Positions 1 through 11,289 of a DNA stretch of 64,000 nt are shown here, piece by piece. This DNA comes from Enchytraeus crypticus. Its lineage: Eukaryota > Annelida > Clitellata > Enchytraeida > Enchytraeidae. The stretch lies in contig CAJHZI010000476.1 of NCBI GenBank assembly GCA_905160935.1, positions 556,001 through 620,000 of the forward strand, given 5' to 3'. The translations under genes and the position numbers were made by a program. Below the pieces are notes generated by a model. The model saw only the letters and a list, made by a program, of their open reading frames with translations, had not been told where the DNA came from and searched no databases. Each line of letters starts with the position of its first letter. The first letter of the stretch is position 1.

Positions 1-539
1 ATCTAGAGGGATTTGTACGGGACGATGGCCGCTCGTCCCCTGGGTGCCTGTGCTCTCGCTAATACTATCCAGCTGCCGCTCCCTGCCTCTAATCACACAG
101 AACAGTTTTATTTATTGGAGAATAAAATTAAATTTGTTCCGTCGTTCCGTGGCTTTGTGCTCGTTACAGCGCCTGGATGAGGAAATAACTCAATTCTGTT
201 AAGTTTTAAAGCATCAAAGCAATTTCAGATATCAGGTTGAAAAGGAATAGAGACAACTTGAATTAGAGTCATAGTTCGTAAATTAATTCTGTTAATTACG
301 TTTTAAAATTATTTCTAATAATGTATTACTACTACTAATAATAATTTATTTAACATTTTATCAGATAAATTCATTATTTAGCATAAGAATAGTCTAGTCG
401 CTTTTGTCATATGTATTAACTGTAGGACCTAATTATAAGTTAATATCCATTATCAATGATTTCACTTTAGGTGGGCCTAAAGATAATAGAATGAATATGC
501 TAGTCTGGCGTAGGCCTACCTACAAATCTAGCTTTTAGT
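1..539. other. AT-rich flank with no recognised gene
   Basis: I see no coding pattern, RNA gene or clear repeat family in this stretch. It is AT-rich non-coding DNA. Confidence 0.5.
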
Positions 540-677
540 AAAAGCTGGTAAAGCTAAGGTTAACGTCAGTTTCCTCATTCGAAAGCGATATCAGTGACGG
601 GAGAATCCAGGATTTGAACCCCGCACATACTGATCCGCCGTCGAGTATCCAACCGACTTCGCCACTGGCTCCATCCA
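540..677 (-). mobile_element. tRNA-derived SINE, family A
   Basis: Read on the minus strand, the copy begins with a tRNA-like head: an A-box-like GGCGAAGTCGG and a B-box-like GGGTTCAAATCC. A conserved tail follows (GACATCGCTTTCGAGTGAGGAA, then an AGCTTTACCAGCTTT end). About a dozen related copies lie in this window, in both orientations and in introns as well as intergenic DNA. The A and B boxes suggest a Pol III tRNA-derived SINE; the family name is unknown to me. Confidence 0.75.
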
Positions 678-679
678 GT

Positions 680-729
680 ATTTAGTAGACTAAATACTTA
701 TGGAAGGAAATAGTATACATGCAGATGTA

Positions 730-777
<48 letters not shown>

Positions 778-819
778 TACATCTGCATGTATACTATATT
801 CCTTCAATAAGTATTTAGT

Positions 820-887
<68 letters not shown>

Positions 888-930
888 TACATCTGCATGT
901 ATACTATTTCCTTCAATAAGTATTTAGTCG
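680..930. repeat. TA microsatellites framed by an inverted and a direct copy of a 50-bp sequence
   Basis: A roughly 50-bp sequence (TAAATACTTATTGAAGGAAATAGTATACATGCAGATGTAGAATA, given here as its ends TAAATACTT and GATGTAGAATA) occurs three times: once forward at about 690-733 and twice inverted at about 772-820 and 884-930. The copies are separated by two (TA)n tracts. The first two can fold into a long hairpin whose loop is the TA tract, as in a foldback or MITE-like element grown around a microsatellite. Confidence 0.7.
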
Positions 931-1628
931 AAAGTCTACATTCTACAACCCTATTCCACTTGACCAACCATAGAGCATTAAATATAGGCCTACTAAATTA
1001 AAATTAACTTTTTTCTCAATTCACCTCTTCTTCAACAGGCTCTAGCCACTTCGCCCAAAGGCTAAGCCCGACAGAATGTTTAATAGGCCTATACAAAGTT
1101 GAGTAAAGCGAAAAGAGAGGATATGAAACTAAGGACCCTTTAATGTAAGGACTTTGATTGTATGCATTATCCTAAACAGCATCTACTGTAGTCTGCTTTC
1201 CATGTTCCTGGAATCGATCGTGGATCTGATAAAGCCTTCTCATTATCTCTCTTCCATGGGATTTGGATAAGGGACGGACTCCCTTCCCTTTCCTCTAGCA
1301 GTGCACCACCCCTAGGGTCAGTCAGCCAGGGCTTCTCTTTAGGAAAAGTATGGTGGCTTCCGTTCACCCGTTCAAGTAAAATGTGTTTGCTCTACTACTA
1401 ATATTTATTTATTTCATCATCTGAATCTTATTAACTGAATGAGACAAATATAAAGACAAATTAATAGCAACAACTTTAGAAGTGAAATATCTAAAGTATG
1501 TAATTAGCACAAGTGCAGTGAACGCTGTTTTAATCTCTGTTAGAAATATTTAATAAATATTAGAGATAAATAGTTTGGGTGGTTTGTTGGTCTATACAAA
1601 AATGTATATAATCTATGTTTAAAACTTC
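931..1628. other. Intergenic, no gene recognised
   Basis: There is no convincing gene. The part at 1390-1530 (TTTATTTATTTCATCA and GAAGTGAAATATCTAAAG) resembles 30340-30430, so it belongs to a diverged dispersed repeat. A 66-codon minus-strand frame at 1167-1367 has no recognisable motif. Confidence 0.45.
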
Positions 1629-1759
1629 TTGAGAGAGAGATAGAAGGGGGGGGGGGGAGAGAATGGGAGAGAGAGAGAGAGAGAGTCAGAGAGAGAGAGA
1701 GGGGGGGGGGAGAGTGATCGAGAGCGAGAAAGAGAGAATGAAGAGATAAGAGAGGGTGA

Positions 1760-1790
<31 letters not shown>
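1629..1790. repeat. GA-rich microsatellite with G runs
   Basis: Imperfect (GA)n with several runs of 8-10 G. It is low complexity, and the reading frames across it are artefacts. Confidence 0.9.
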
Positions 1791-1791
<1 letters not shown>

Positions 1792-1944
1792 TGCAAATCG
1801 AATGAAGCAGTGGGGTCATAGTGCATATAAAAGAGGGCGGGGCAGCCTGAGCCCAATCATGTATCACAGAACTCAGCCTCTCTGCCTCAATGAGTCTATT
1901 GCGTAACGACCAAACCATTGTGTGAGCATGTCGTATCAGATAAA

Positions 1945-2052
1945 ACATGCATAAATGTATCCATGTGTCCATGTATCGATGTATCCATATCTTCATGTCT
2001 CCATGTCTATATGTATCCATGTATCGATGCCTCCATATCTCCATGTGTCCCG
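1945..2052. repeat. Short minisatellite of ATGTATCCAT-like units
   Basis: Degenerate 8-14 bp units (ATGTATCCATGT, ATCGATG, CTCCATGTC) are repeated in tandem just before the SINE at 2055. Confidence 0.6.
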
Positions 2053-2054
2053 TG

Positions 2055-2290
2055 TTTTAGAATGTCTAAATAGCGTAGGGGTAACGTCATGAAGTTTTAA
2101 ATGACAAATCCTGAGGTGATTTGAATCCTTGTGGGTTCGAATCCCGGCCGCGCTGATCTGAGAGTAAAATCTCGAACATTCACTGGACTGGTTATACGGA
2201 AAATGATCTAAATTGCCTCACGGTTTAAACATGTGGTTTTAAAAGTGATGGATATCAACATAGTTGATTATTCACTATAATGCGTGTTTA
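2055..2290 (+). mobile_element. tRNA-derived SINE, family B
   Basis: The head carries an A-box-like TAGCGTAGGGGTAA and a perfect B box (GGGTTCGAATCCC). The body that follows (ATCTGAGAGTAAAATCTCG, CATTCACTGGACTGGTTATACGGAAAATG) ends near CATTTCACTATAATGCG. Six copies occur in the window (also at 4166, 10615, 11290, 49381 and 56625). Confidence 0.75.
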
Positions 2291-2294
2291 CTTT

Positions 2295-2655
2295 TTACTT
2301 TTGTTGTGCTCGGGTGTGGTTGGACCACTGCAGAATAAGGCAACCGCAAACAATCTGCTGCGTGTACGTAAGAGGCGACTAAAGGCAGGAGCTGAGGATG
2401 GCAAGAGGGGACCCACCTCACCATGAAATATTTCCCCCAGGATTAAATAGTAATTAATCCATCTAACTAAGTAAGGCAACGGGCAACCACCTCAGAAGCC
2501 ATACTTTTCCCAAGCTATAGGCTACATAAAGTATGGGTAAGGCATAGAATTTGTGAAGGGATTAACTCTTTTGATCTAAGGAGAGCTGTTATGGAGCGAG
2601 AAAGCAGACTTTGAGTATGACTATGTACCTTGAACCTGCCACTTGATAGTGCACT

Positions 2656-2707
<52 letters not shown>
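2295..2707 (+). mobile_element. Dispersed element ending in a (GA)n tail, probable non-LTR retrotransposon 3' part
   Basis: The segment ends in CCTTGAACCTGCCACTTGATAGTGCACTGAAG followed by about 25 GA dinucleotides. A related copy lies inverted at 17330-17570 (with CCAAGCTATA and GGCTTCTGAGGTGGTT in common) and a fragment at 3490-3560. The 3' end resembles that of the LINE remnant at 28620, which suggests a 5'-truncated retrotransposon with a microsatellite tail. No open reading frame remains. Confidence 0.5.
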
Positions 2708-2709
<2 letters not shown>

Positions 2710-3149
2710 CATGGTAAACCAACAAAACGATTGAAAGTAAAAAATAATACTGGCAGGTCATTAAAAAAACCACTGTTGTACTTGCATCATCTAGTGCTGT
2801 CTGAGACATTAAAAAGCTCAATTCTCAATTGTTCACATTAGCTGGATTGTAGCGATAGATCTCTAGGAAGAGATGATAGTATTAGAATGGACTCAATTGA
2901 TGGAGTGGAGAAGGATGGGGGGGTTAACATTTATTCAGCCGCACGCTGTTTCAAACCCACCCCCTCCCCCACAGAGCCGCACTTAACCTCCCCCCACCCG
3001 GACCTGCCCCGGGGTGTAATTAACTAGACCTGGCAATAAAGTGGTCAATATGAACTATCGATTGATCGTGGAGAGATGCGACAGGCAGTGATGTATGGCT
3101 GAATGAATAGCAATGAATGAATGAGTTCATCCGTGCATTGCTACGCGGC
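2708..3149. other. Intergenic, no gene recognised
   Basis: I see no supported feature here; the stretch contains C-rich and G-rich patches around 2920-3010. Confidence 0.4.
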
Positions 3150-3272
3150 AGGGCCTCGATTACTGTCGGCACACAGCGTAGATCAAATATTAAAGGGCTA
3201 GGCTCGCCCGTCACTGACATCGCTTTCGAGTGAGGAAACTGACGTTAACATTAGCTTTTTTAGCTTTAAAGA
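3150..3272 (+). mobile_element. SINE family A, 5' part diverged
   Basis: The tail of family A (GCTCGCCCGTCACTGACATC and GAGGAAACTGACGTTAACAT) is intact on the plus strand. The tRNA-like head is degraded. Confidence 0.65.
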
Positions 3273-4116
3273 GCGATGCGGAAGGGTTAGTTAATGTAAC
3301 GAATGGCTAATTTGTGATTATCTTTAAATAAACATAAATAAACCTAAACCAACTTAATAAGCATTTATCTATTATTTATGAATAGACATGGCTCTCTCTC
3401 TCTCGCTCTCTCGTTATTAGATCAACTCAATGTACACAGTAATACTTTACTGCATGTCTATTTGTAAATACCACTAATATGAGTCGCTCTCATGCTGAGC
3501 CAAGTGGCAGGTCCAAAGTTCGTATTCATACTCAGTCTTCCTTCACGCATGGTAGCCTATTGGAGTTTAATTGATCTAGAACTTGATCCAATCACAAAGG
3601 CTAATCCTTGAAACCCTTAATGAGGTCATTAGTGTGACAATGCAACAGTCATATCACGAAATTGACGTTAATCTTAGCAACATATTCTTATAGCAAATAC
3701 CATTTTGTCGGTATTAACTTTTTGTTTTTATTAGCCTTTTGTCGATATAACTTTATTGTTGATATTATCATTTTGTTGATATTACCTTCTTATTTTACTG
3801 CTATGCTTTAGCCATTCACTAATAAATAACGACAAATAAATAAATAAATACATAAATTTATTAAAAGCATCATGAATGCAGAAATATAGCAAAGAATACA
3901 AGTAATTAAATAACGTCATATATTAGGGTCCGTATTGTGTCCGTGCCGTTGTAGAATAAAAACCAAATCAGTACCGTGCTTAGCATAAGAGGCGACTGCG
4001 GGTAGTAAGGAAGGAAAGTTTATGCAGGCCTATTCTTCAACGATCCAGATACAGAAGAGGAAAGCACAGACGTGTTTTTAATAACGCTAATCCATTTCTA
4101 CACTTCCCAGCTTAGG
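3273..4116. other. Intergenic, remnant repeats only
   Basis: A fragment of the GA-tailed element is at about 3490-3560 (minus). The rest is AT-rich DNA without recognisable coding content. Confidence 0.45.
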
Positions 4117-4120
4117 TGAC

Positions 4121-4166
<46 letters not shown>
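4117..4166. repeat. (TAA)n microsatellite
   Basis: About 16 tandem ATA/TAA triplets abut the 3' end of a family B SINE. Confidence 0.9.
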
Positions 4167-4167
<1 letters not shown>

Positions 4168-4402
4168 CACATAATAGTGAAATGATCAACTACGTTGATA
4201 TCAATCACTTTTAATAACACTTGTTAAATCCGTTAGGCAATTTTGTCCATTTTCCGTAAAGTCCAGTGAATGTCCGAGATTTTACTCTCAGATCAGCGCG
4301 GCTGGGATTCGAACCCACGAGGGTTCAATTCACCTCAGGATCTGTCATTTAAAACTTCATGACGTTATCAACACCTCTAACTATTGCGCTATTGAGATAT
4401 AC
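4167..4402 (-). mobile_element. SINE family B
   Basis: Inverted copy of the element at 2055-2290. The B box reads GGGATTCGAACCC on the plus strand, and the A-box region is near 4380-4395. Confidence 0.75.
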
Positions 4403-4442
4403 AAGACACAGATTCATAGTTTCACAGCATGTTGCTAATTAC

Positions 4443-5192
4443 AAAGTTTAATACAGAGTACGCACATTACACATTGTTATACGTACATTACACATTGTTA
4501 TATGCACATTACACAGTGTTATATGCACATTACACAGTGTTATACGCACATTACACAGTGTTATACGCACATTACACAGTGTTATATGCACATTACACAT
4601 TGTTATACGCACATTACACATTGTTATACGCACATTACACATTGTTATATGCACATTACACATTGTTATACGCACATTACACAGTGTTATATGCACATTA
4701 CACATTGTTATACGCACATTACACATTGTTATATGCACATTACACATTGTTATACGCACATTACACAGTGTTATATGCACATTACACAGTGTTATACGCA
4801 CATTACACAGTGTTATACGCACATTACACAGTGTTATATGCACATTACACATTGTTATACGCACATTACACATTGTTATACGCACATTACACAGTGTTAT
4901 ATGCACATTACACATTGTTATACGCACATTACACATTGTTATACGCACATTACACATTGTTATATGCACATTACACATTGTTATACGCACATTACACAGT
5001 GTTATATGCACATTACACAGTGTTATACGCACATTACACAGTGTTATACGCACATTACACAGTGTTATATGCACATTACACATTGTTATACGCACATTAC
5101 ACATTGTTATACGCACATTACACAGTGTTATATGCACATTACACATTGTTATACGCACATTACACATTGTTATACGCACATTACACAGTTTT
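4443..5192. repeat. 21-bp satellite array, about 36 units
   Basis: The unit is GCACATTACACATTGTTATAC with two variable sites (CATTG or CAGTG; TATACG or TATATG). Because 21 is a multiple of three and no stop falls in several frames, long open frames appear on both strands; these encode only heptad peptides and I do not call them genes. The variants follow a higher-order pattern: the same six-unit motif recurs at the start of three successive blocks of about 11-12 units. Confidence 0.95.
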
Positions 5193-5374
5193 ATATTCGC
5201 CCCTATGATCACATAATAATACGATAGCCGTTGAGTACATTGTAAACAGTATGAACGTTCACATTAGCAATAGCAAGAAATACAACAAAATCACGTCTAA
5301 TCCAATATTACTCTTCATGTTATATTTTAATTCTTATATTTTTAATTACTACAAAAATAAATAATAAATTCTAT

Positions 5375-8300
5375 TTATTTTCTGATGAGATGAGAAGGAA
5401 GGGGGGCGGGGGCAGCTAGCCCTAGTACAGGGGTGCCACTTCTACTGCCCCCCACGACCCCTAAACCTTGACCTCCCACCCCTCCCACACCCTGAGATAT
5501 GTTCTTAGAGCCAGACAGCTGCGCTAGAGGCGGACCAAACCGGCTGGAACCAGTTGACTGCTTTAAACCGCTCTGAAGCGGTTGAGCAGAAGTTGCAGGC
5601 TGCTCCACGTGACCAGGTATTAAAGCACTAACTCCTCCCTCTTGTTGAGTATTGTATATATTATAAGCCACGCCCAGGCTGGCCTGGGCTTGTTGACTAT
5701 TATAAGCCCCGCCCAGGCTAGCTTGTTGACTATTATAAGCCCCGCCCAGGCTGGCCTGAGCTTGTTGACTATTATAAGCCCCGCCCAGGCTAGCCTGTTG
5801 ATTGTCTCCATATTGATTGTTGTGAGAAATGAACCCGCTCAATGGCGGCGGCCCTACGCCGGACAAATGGCCCACAGGTAGTTTTCCAGTGCCGCTGAAC
5901 GACGGGGTACCTGCAGGAGTTGAAGCAATGCCGTAGAGTTCTCGCAGGATCATCAGCACGGTGTCTTCAGAGAGCCAGTAACAAGAGCGACTGCCCACAG
6001 CAAACAGGTAGTCGTTGAACATCTCTATCGGTTTCTCCTGCAGCACGTGGTCCACGCGTGAGCCTGCGTTGAGCCGGGCCGCTATCTGCCTCACCTCATC
6101 GACTGAGCCGCTCACGACATCAGCCGCTAAGTCACCGAGCACACTGTCCACGTCACCCAGCTCCGGCTCCTCCAGGTCCTGAGCATCAGCTCCTACACAT
6201 CAACCAGTAGAACAAAACAATCACATCATCATCTTCTATATAATCCCGGTTTACCTATGGTCAGGATATGAATAGATCCACTCCACTCATGTCTGCCTTT
6301 TGGTTTTAGAAATTACAGTACACATGAATCTAATACAGCACATGTGATGTGACGTCTACAGAACACATGTGATGTGTACAGAACACATACATGTGATGTG
6401 ACGTGTACAGAACACATACATGTGATGTGACGTGTACAGAACATACATTAAGTGACATGTACAGAACACATACATGTGATGTGACGTGTACAGAACACAC
6501 ATTAAGTGACATATACAGAGCACATACATGTGATGTGACATGTACAGAACACATACATGTGATGTGGCGTGTACAGAACACATACATGTGATGTGACGTG
6601 TACAGAACACACATTAAGTGACGTGTACAGAACACATACATGTGATGTGACGTGTACAGAACACACATTAAGTGACATGTACAGAACACATACATGTGAT
6701 GTGACGTGTACAGAACACACGTTAAGTGACATATACAGAACACATACATGTGATGTGACGTGTACAGAACACACATTAAGTGATGTGTACAGAGCACATG
6801 TGACGTGTACAGAACACATGTGATATGAAGTCTACAGAACACATACCTGTGATGTGACTTGCAGCAAATCCCGTCACGGCTTTCCAGGTTTTCCGCCAGG
6901 ACTCGAGTAGCTTCTGCTTCAGATCTGCTCCCACCCGCACCAAACCCTCTCTCAGCTCCAGGTGGAGCCGCTTGCGCCCCTTGTGGTGCGGCACCAGCAG
7001 AGCCTTGCTCGGTAGCTGCTCCCCAGCGAGCAGGAGCGGCTCAACGCGATACGCAGCAGGGTCGTAGGGGTGGAAGATGTTGTAGAACCTGCTGCAGGTC
7101 GGAAGAGCAAAGTCTGCGGTGAGCTTTGTTCTACGAAGAGACAAGAAGAGGGCCAGCGGTGAACCCAAGGCAAAAAATGCTGATGGAGAGAATAGCAGCG
7201 GTGGATAGGTTACGTTCGGCACGTCGATGCCGTTGTTAATTGGACAGGAATAGCCGCTGGAGTCATTTCCTAGCCTCGTGCTGACTCTGCCGTCCTGGTT
7301 ATTTTCATTTTGAGACGCTCGCTGCAGGAAATCCAACAATTTCTTTCTCGGACCCATAGGTAAGCCGAGCTCTTTAATATCGTCCGGCTTTAGCAGTTGC
7401 AGAGAATCCAAATCAATCTGTTCTCTATCAAACAGTTCTTCATACGTCGTTAAACCAAGCTGATTCAGCAGCTCATTCAACGATTCAAATCCTAAGTCTT
7501 TACCCGCTTTACCTTGATTCAACTCGAAACCAAACTGGTTACTAGTTTGAGCTGCCTTGAGTCCTCCACCAGTGGGGCTGCTGCCTTGATGAGAGAGCAG
7601 GTCAAACAGAATAAGAGCTCCTGATGAATGCCCCACTAGCGACACGCTGCCTCTAAACGAAGGATTTCTCTCCAGGAAGAGACTGTAGATTCTGTTGATC
7701 TCGGCTGCGACTGCGTCAACGATTGACTGGGCATGGGAGGGACTAGAGTAGAACAGTGCGTCTGACAGAGACTCGTTCCCAAATCCTCGCAGCTTGGAAA
7801 TCCCCGAGGGGGTAACCAACGACAGGGTATCCTCTGATTCCGCTATGGAACCAGAGATTCCGTTTCTGTAACATATTGAAAGAAATTCCGTTCTCGACAC
7901 AGACCCTGCGACTACATTGTCTTTGAAATGATCTTTCACCATCTGTCTCGCAACCGTTCTCATGTCGCTCACTAAATCCGTGGCGCCTCTGAACTTTCCT
8001 TCCCATCTCGCGGTGGCACCCAGACCTTGCACCACCAGGACGAGATGATCAGGTGGAGTCAGAGCTTCATCGTCGGGGACGTCCCTGTCCATGTCATCGA
8101 GTCCTCGTCTCAACGCTCGGGGTCTGCTATCGCTCAGAGTGTTACCCCATGCGTCAAGTTCTTCGCTCGAGCCTTCCGAGTCAGCAAAGTGAAGGATAAC
8201 ACTTGGACTGTGGATAACAATAGCTCCGCCTCCTGCAGAGAATTCAATCTTCTTGTGGAAATCTCCCGACATTAGCGTCCCAGCATAGTGGTCCTCCAGT

Positions 8301-9487
8301 ATCTGAGCTGCGAGTTCTTCGTATGGCTGGAAGCAGCTCTCACCGTGAGAACGGAAGAACCAGGAACACCGCCGAACTTCAGCGACGGGTTCTTCCCAGT
8401 AGATGGCCGTTCTGAGCCGCCTGCCCACGTCCACCTCGTATCTGCCGCCATCTACCTGCACCACACAGTCTCCATCCTCCATGACGCTGAGGTCAATGAG
8501 TGCAGAGTCGTGACGACTGAATGGCATCCAGACAGGCGCTGAGTCGCGAACGATATGATACATCCAGTGATATTTAACCGGCTCGTACGTGTACTGCTGG
8601 TTGTCAACAGTGATTGGTGTAGAAATGCTGGACGACTCCTTTGTCCCAGTCGGTGCTCTAATGTCCGTAGATCTCAAGTAAGTTTTATCAGACAATGGAT
8701 TGATAGGATTGATGGGATAGCCTTTAGCTGGTATTCCACTAGACGACGATGAGCTCATACCAAATGCTACAGGAGTGTGGGACACCTTGCCAGCAATACG
8801 ATAGGGATTCACCTGAGCGACTGACACAGGTTTTCCTGAATATGTCGACTGAATATGCGTAGCATTTTCTAAATTCAAACCAGCATTATAAGTTGTTGCT
8901 GCATTGCTGGTGTGTTGTAGCAGAGATACTGATGAGACTCCAGGCTGAAACTGGGTCATCATATTAGATGGCACTTGAGAATTTAATGTGGTAAATCCCG
9001 AAGCAGGCATTCCCTGCAGGGTATTTGCTGATGTGGAAAATCCAGATCCAGACGTAAATCCTGCATAGCCTACATTTTCAGACGAGGCCGGCAATTGGTC
9101 AAACGACTGACCAATAAAATTATCCGCTTCCGCTTCAACATCCAGCACAGGTGAGTCAGGTTTTGTAAAATCATCCAGCGGCACAGCTGCAGGCATTAAA
9201 CTGCTAATCTGAAGAACATCATTGTCAGAGATAGACGGGACTGCTAAGCTTAAATGGGAAGAATTTTCAGAGGAAAATGGTGATGATATCGGCCCTACGA
9301 CCCCCACCTGAGCAGAATGTCCACCAGGAGTAGGAGCTGACAGTGAAACAGTGGCAGGAAGAAGGGGTGATGGTGCAGCCAAACCTCCTATCAGAGGATT
9401 CGGAGAGGGTTGTGATAGTCCAGACAGCAGCGACGACTGTCCACTAACTCCACTAAGCAGACTGATGTCGTGTTTTTGGTTCGACAT
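5375..9487 (-). CDS. SEC23IP: SEC23IP/DDHD2-family phospholipase-like protein (two exons)
   Basis: Exons are 9487-6847 and 6192-5375 (donor CACAG|GTATGT, acceptor GTGTAG|GAGC), 1153 codons with stop. In the family this protein binds the COPII coat at ER exit sites. A Ser/Pro-rich N-terminus of about 300 residues, expected for SEC23IP and absent from short DDHD2 proteins, precedes a WWE-like region (about 300-435, with [10 protein letters not shown] and [15 protein letters not shown]). The lipase core has GHSSG (Ser about 621). A SAM domain (about 665-722, [10 protein letters not shown]) and a DDHD domain ([25 protein letters not shown], then [15 protein letters not shown] in exon 2) follow. 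Two oddities: the usual VVHGIG-type motif reads VVQGLG at about 485, and a Gly/Gln-rich tail extends past the DDHD end. The intron lies inside the DDHD domain. TTTGTAG just upstream of the ATG is a possible 5' UTR acceptor. SEC23IP is preferred over DDHD2 on the N-terminus, but an unduplicated ancestor of both is possible. Confidence 0.93.
5676..5815 (-). repeat. Coding minisatellite in the SEC23IP C-terminal tail
   Basis: Units of about 36-45 bp encode repeats of [11 protein letters not shown] with or without an extra AQ. About four units lie within the last coding exon and keep the frame. The peptide is low complexity and probably disordered. Confidence 0.85.
6310..6846 (-). repeat. Intronic minisatellite built from the SEC23IP exon 1 donor edge
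   Basis: The intron is filled with roughly 30-bp units that read, on the minus strand, CACATCACATGTATGTGTTC. The true junction is CACATCACAG|GTATGTGTTC, so each unit resembles the last exon bases plus the donor. In the decoys the final exon G is replaced by T, which should weaken them. About nine such units alternate with a variant carrying CACTTAATGTGTG. Confidence 0.85.
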
Positions 9488-9944
9488 ATTTTACTACAAA
9501 GCAGAGAAAATATACAACAGTGACTTCAGAAGACTATATAACGATTAGCATGAAGAATTTGTAGTTTTAAGTAGTTCTAACTAACCATATTTATAACAAA
9601 GTATAAAATACTAGAATAATTAACTTAATTAAGGAAATTGTATTACCGGTCTTTATTGTATAATTGTAAGCATTTTTATTTGCTTAAATGTTACATTTCA
9701 TTAGTGAAGAATATTAATTTGTATTTAAAACATCATTTTCTAAAAGAATATTAAAGTAAAATTAAGTAAAATTAGTTAAAAGCTCTTACGTTAATCTTAT
9801 AATTAATTATTCTTCACTACTATATTCAAGGAAATAATAAATAAAAATAGTACTTCATAGAATAGGATATATAGTTTTATGTGTGTATACGGTATGTATT
9901 TATACTTATACGTGTGCACACACAGTTATATATGCACATATGTG
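9488..9944. other. 5' flank of the SEC23IP gene
   Basis: AT-rich DNA, presumably the 5' UTR intron or promoter side of the minus-strand gene. No TATA box or initiator can be called with confidence. Confidence 0.4.
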
Positions 9945-9955
9945 TGTGTGTGAGA

Positions 9956-9992
<37 letters not shown>

Positions 9993-10035
9993 TGTGTGTG
10001 AGAGAGTGTGTTTGTGTGTGTGTGCGAATGTGCAG
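9945..10035. repeat. (TG)n microsatellite
   Basis: Interrupted TG/CA dinucleotide tract. Confidence 0.9.
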
Positions 10036-10229
10036 GATCCAAAAGATGAAACAGCTGTCAAAACTGTGTATATATGTGTATTTATGTGTGTAGGGTCGAG
10101 TTAAGTAAAATCTTGATATATTGCACAAGTGCCTAACCTTCAATTAGAATATATTTAGTGAGCGACTATGAGCTTAAAAATTCAATTAGTTTTATTATTT
10201 TACTACTACTACTGAGACTTCGCTACGTC

Positions 10230-10555
10230 TTATTTGGACCCTGCAGTAGGCTTCAAGGTTAATTGACTCCACTTCGCTCTATCCTCAGCCAGATCACAGA
10301 TGCTCTCATCTAATATGTTCAAATTCAGATTTATATCTTTGATATCTTTATTTACTAATTTGATCCATGTTTGTTTATTTTGACAACCTCTTTGTTTTAT
10401 CTGAGATTTTTTATTCTCATTTAAAGCAAGTTTTACAGGTGCATTGTTCGGTAACCTAAGTAAGCGACCTATCCATTTTAGTTTATTATTTAGAGCTTTG
10501 TTTACATTGTACTTCAAAACTTGATACGTGTTCTGTTTACACGTAAACAACCTGC
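10230..10555 (-). mobile_element. Non-LTR retrotransposon remnant, end of the reverse transcriptase ORF
   Basis: A minus-strand frame has the typical C-terminal end of LINE polyproteins: LKWIGRLLRLPNNAPVKLAL, a degraded RGRP-type motif read as RGCQNKQTWIKLV, then a DLAEDRAKW end similar to the DRxxW motif. Only about 105 codons remain and no catalytic domain is present, so this is a 5'-truncated dead copy. Confidence 0.75.
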
Positions 10556-10614
10556 CAGTGCTTCCAACTGCAAGAAAAAAAAAATTATTGTATCAAGTAG
10601 TAATAAAAAACACG

Positions 10615-10840
10615 AATTTATAGTCAAATGATGAACTATATCGATAGCTATCACTCTTAATACCGCATGATAAAACCGTTTTGCAATTTATTCCATTTTC
10701 CATAAAACCAGTGCTGTGAATGTTCGAGATTTTTCTTAGAGATCAACACGACCTACCGAGATTCGAACCCACGAGAGTTCAATTCATCTCAGGATCGGTC
10801 ATTTAAAATTTCTTGATGTCACCTGACGCCTCTAACCACT
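10615..10840 (-). mobile_element. SINE family B, interrupted by a foldback element
   Basis: Inverted copy with the B box as GATTCGAACCC. Its tRNA-head end stops at about 10840, where the foldback at 10841 begins, so the foldback probably inserted into this SINE. Confidence 0.65.
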
Positions 10841-11131
10841 GTAGAACTGATGGAACTAAAATTTTTGGGATTATTGTTGAATAAATATTGAAATACTATT
10901 GTCAGATAACACGAATTAGAAATGCATTGACCAATAAAATTACACAGGGAATGCCTATATATCTACTATTGAATTTTTCAATCGAGTGATTGAAATATTC
11001 AATAGTAGATCTATAGGCATTCCCTGTGTAATTTTATTGCTCAATGAATTTTAATTCGTGTTATCTGACATTAGTATTTCAATATTTATTCAACAATAAT
11101 CCCAAAAATTTTAGTTCCATCAGTTCTACAG
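10841..11131. mobile_element. Foldback (MITE-like) element with about 135-bp terminal inverted repeats
   Basis: The left arm (10841-about 10975, starting GTAGAACTGATGGAACTAAA) is nearly the exact reverse complement of the right arm (about 10990-11131, ending TTTAGTTCCATCAGTTCTAC). They are separated by about 15 bp. It contains no coding sequence and would make a near-perfect hairpin. It sits next to a family B SINE. Confidence 0.85.
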
Positions 11132-11289
11132 TACAGTGAAATCGAACCCTTAGGTCAGCCTGTCAGTCGTCACTGACAGGCCATGTAAAACTACAAGTGT
11201 ATAGCTGACATTCTACAAACCTAGTTATGTGAGCAATACATGTTCATATTGAAACAAAAAGCATTATATGAGCAATACAAATATAATGT

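Noticed and set aside
1167..1367. 66-codon minus-strand frame
   Set aside because: No motif or splice context was found; it could be a remnant of a mobile element but cannot be supported.
4429..5227. Several open frames of 240-260 codons on both strands
   Set aside because: They are translations of a 21-bp satellite and encode only the same heptads; no start context, intron structure or homology supports them.
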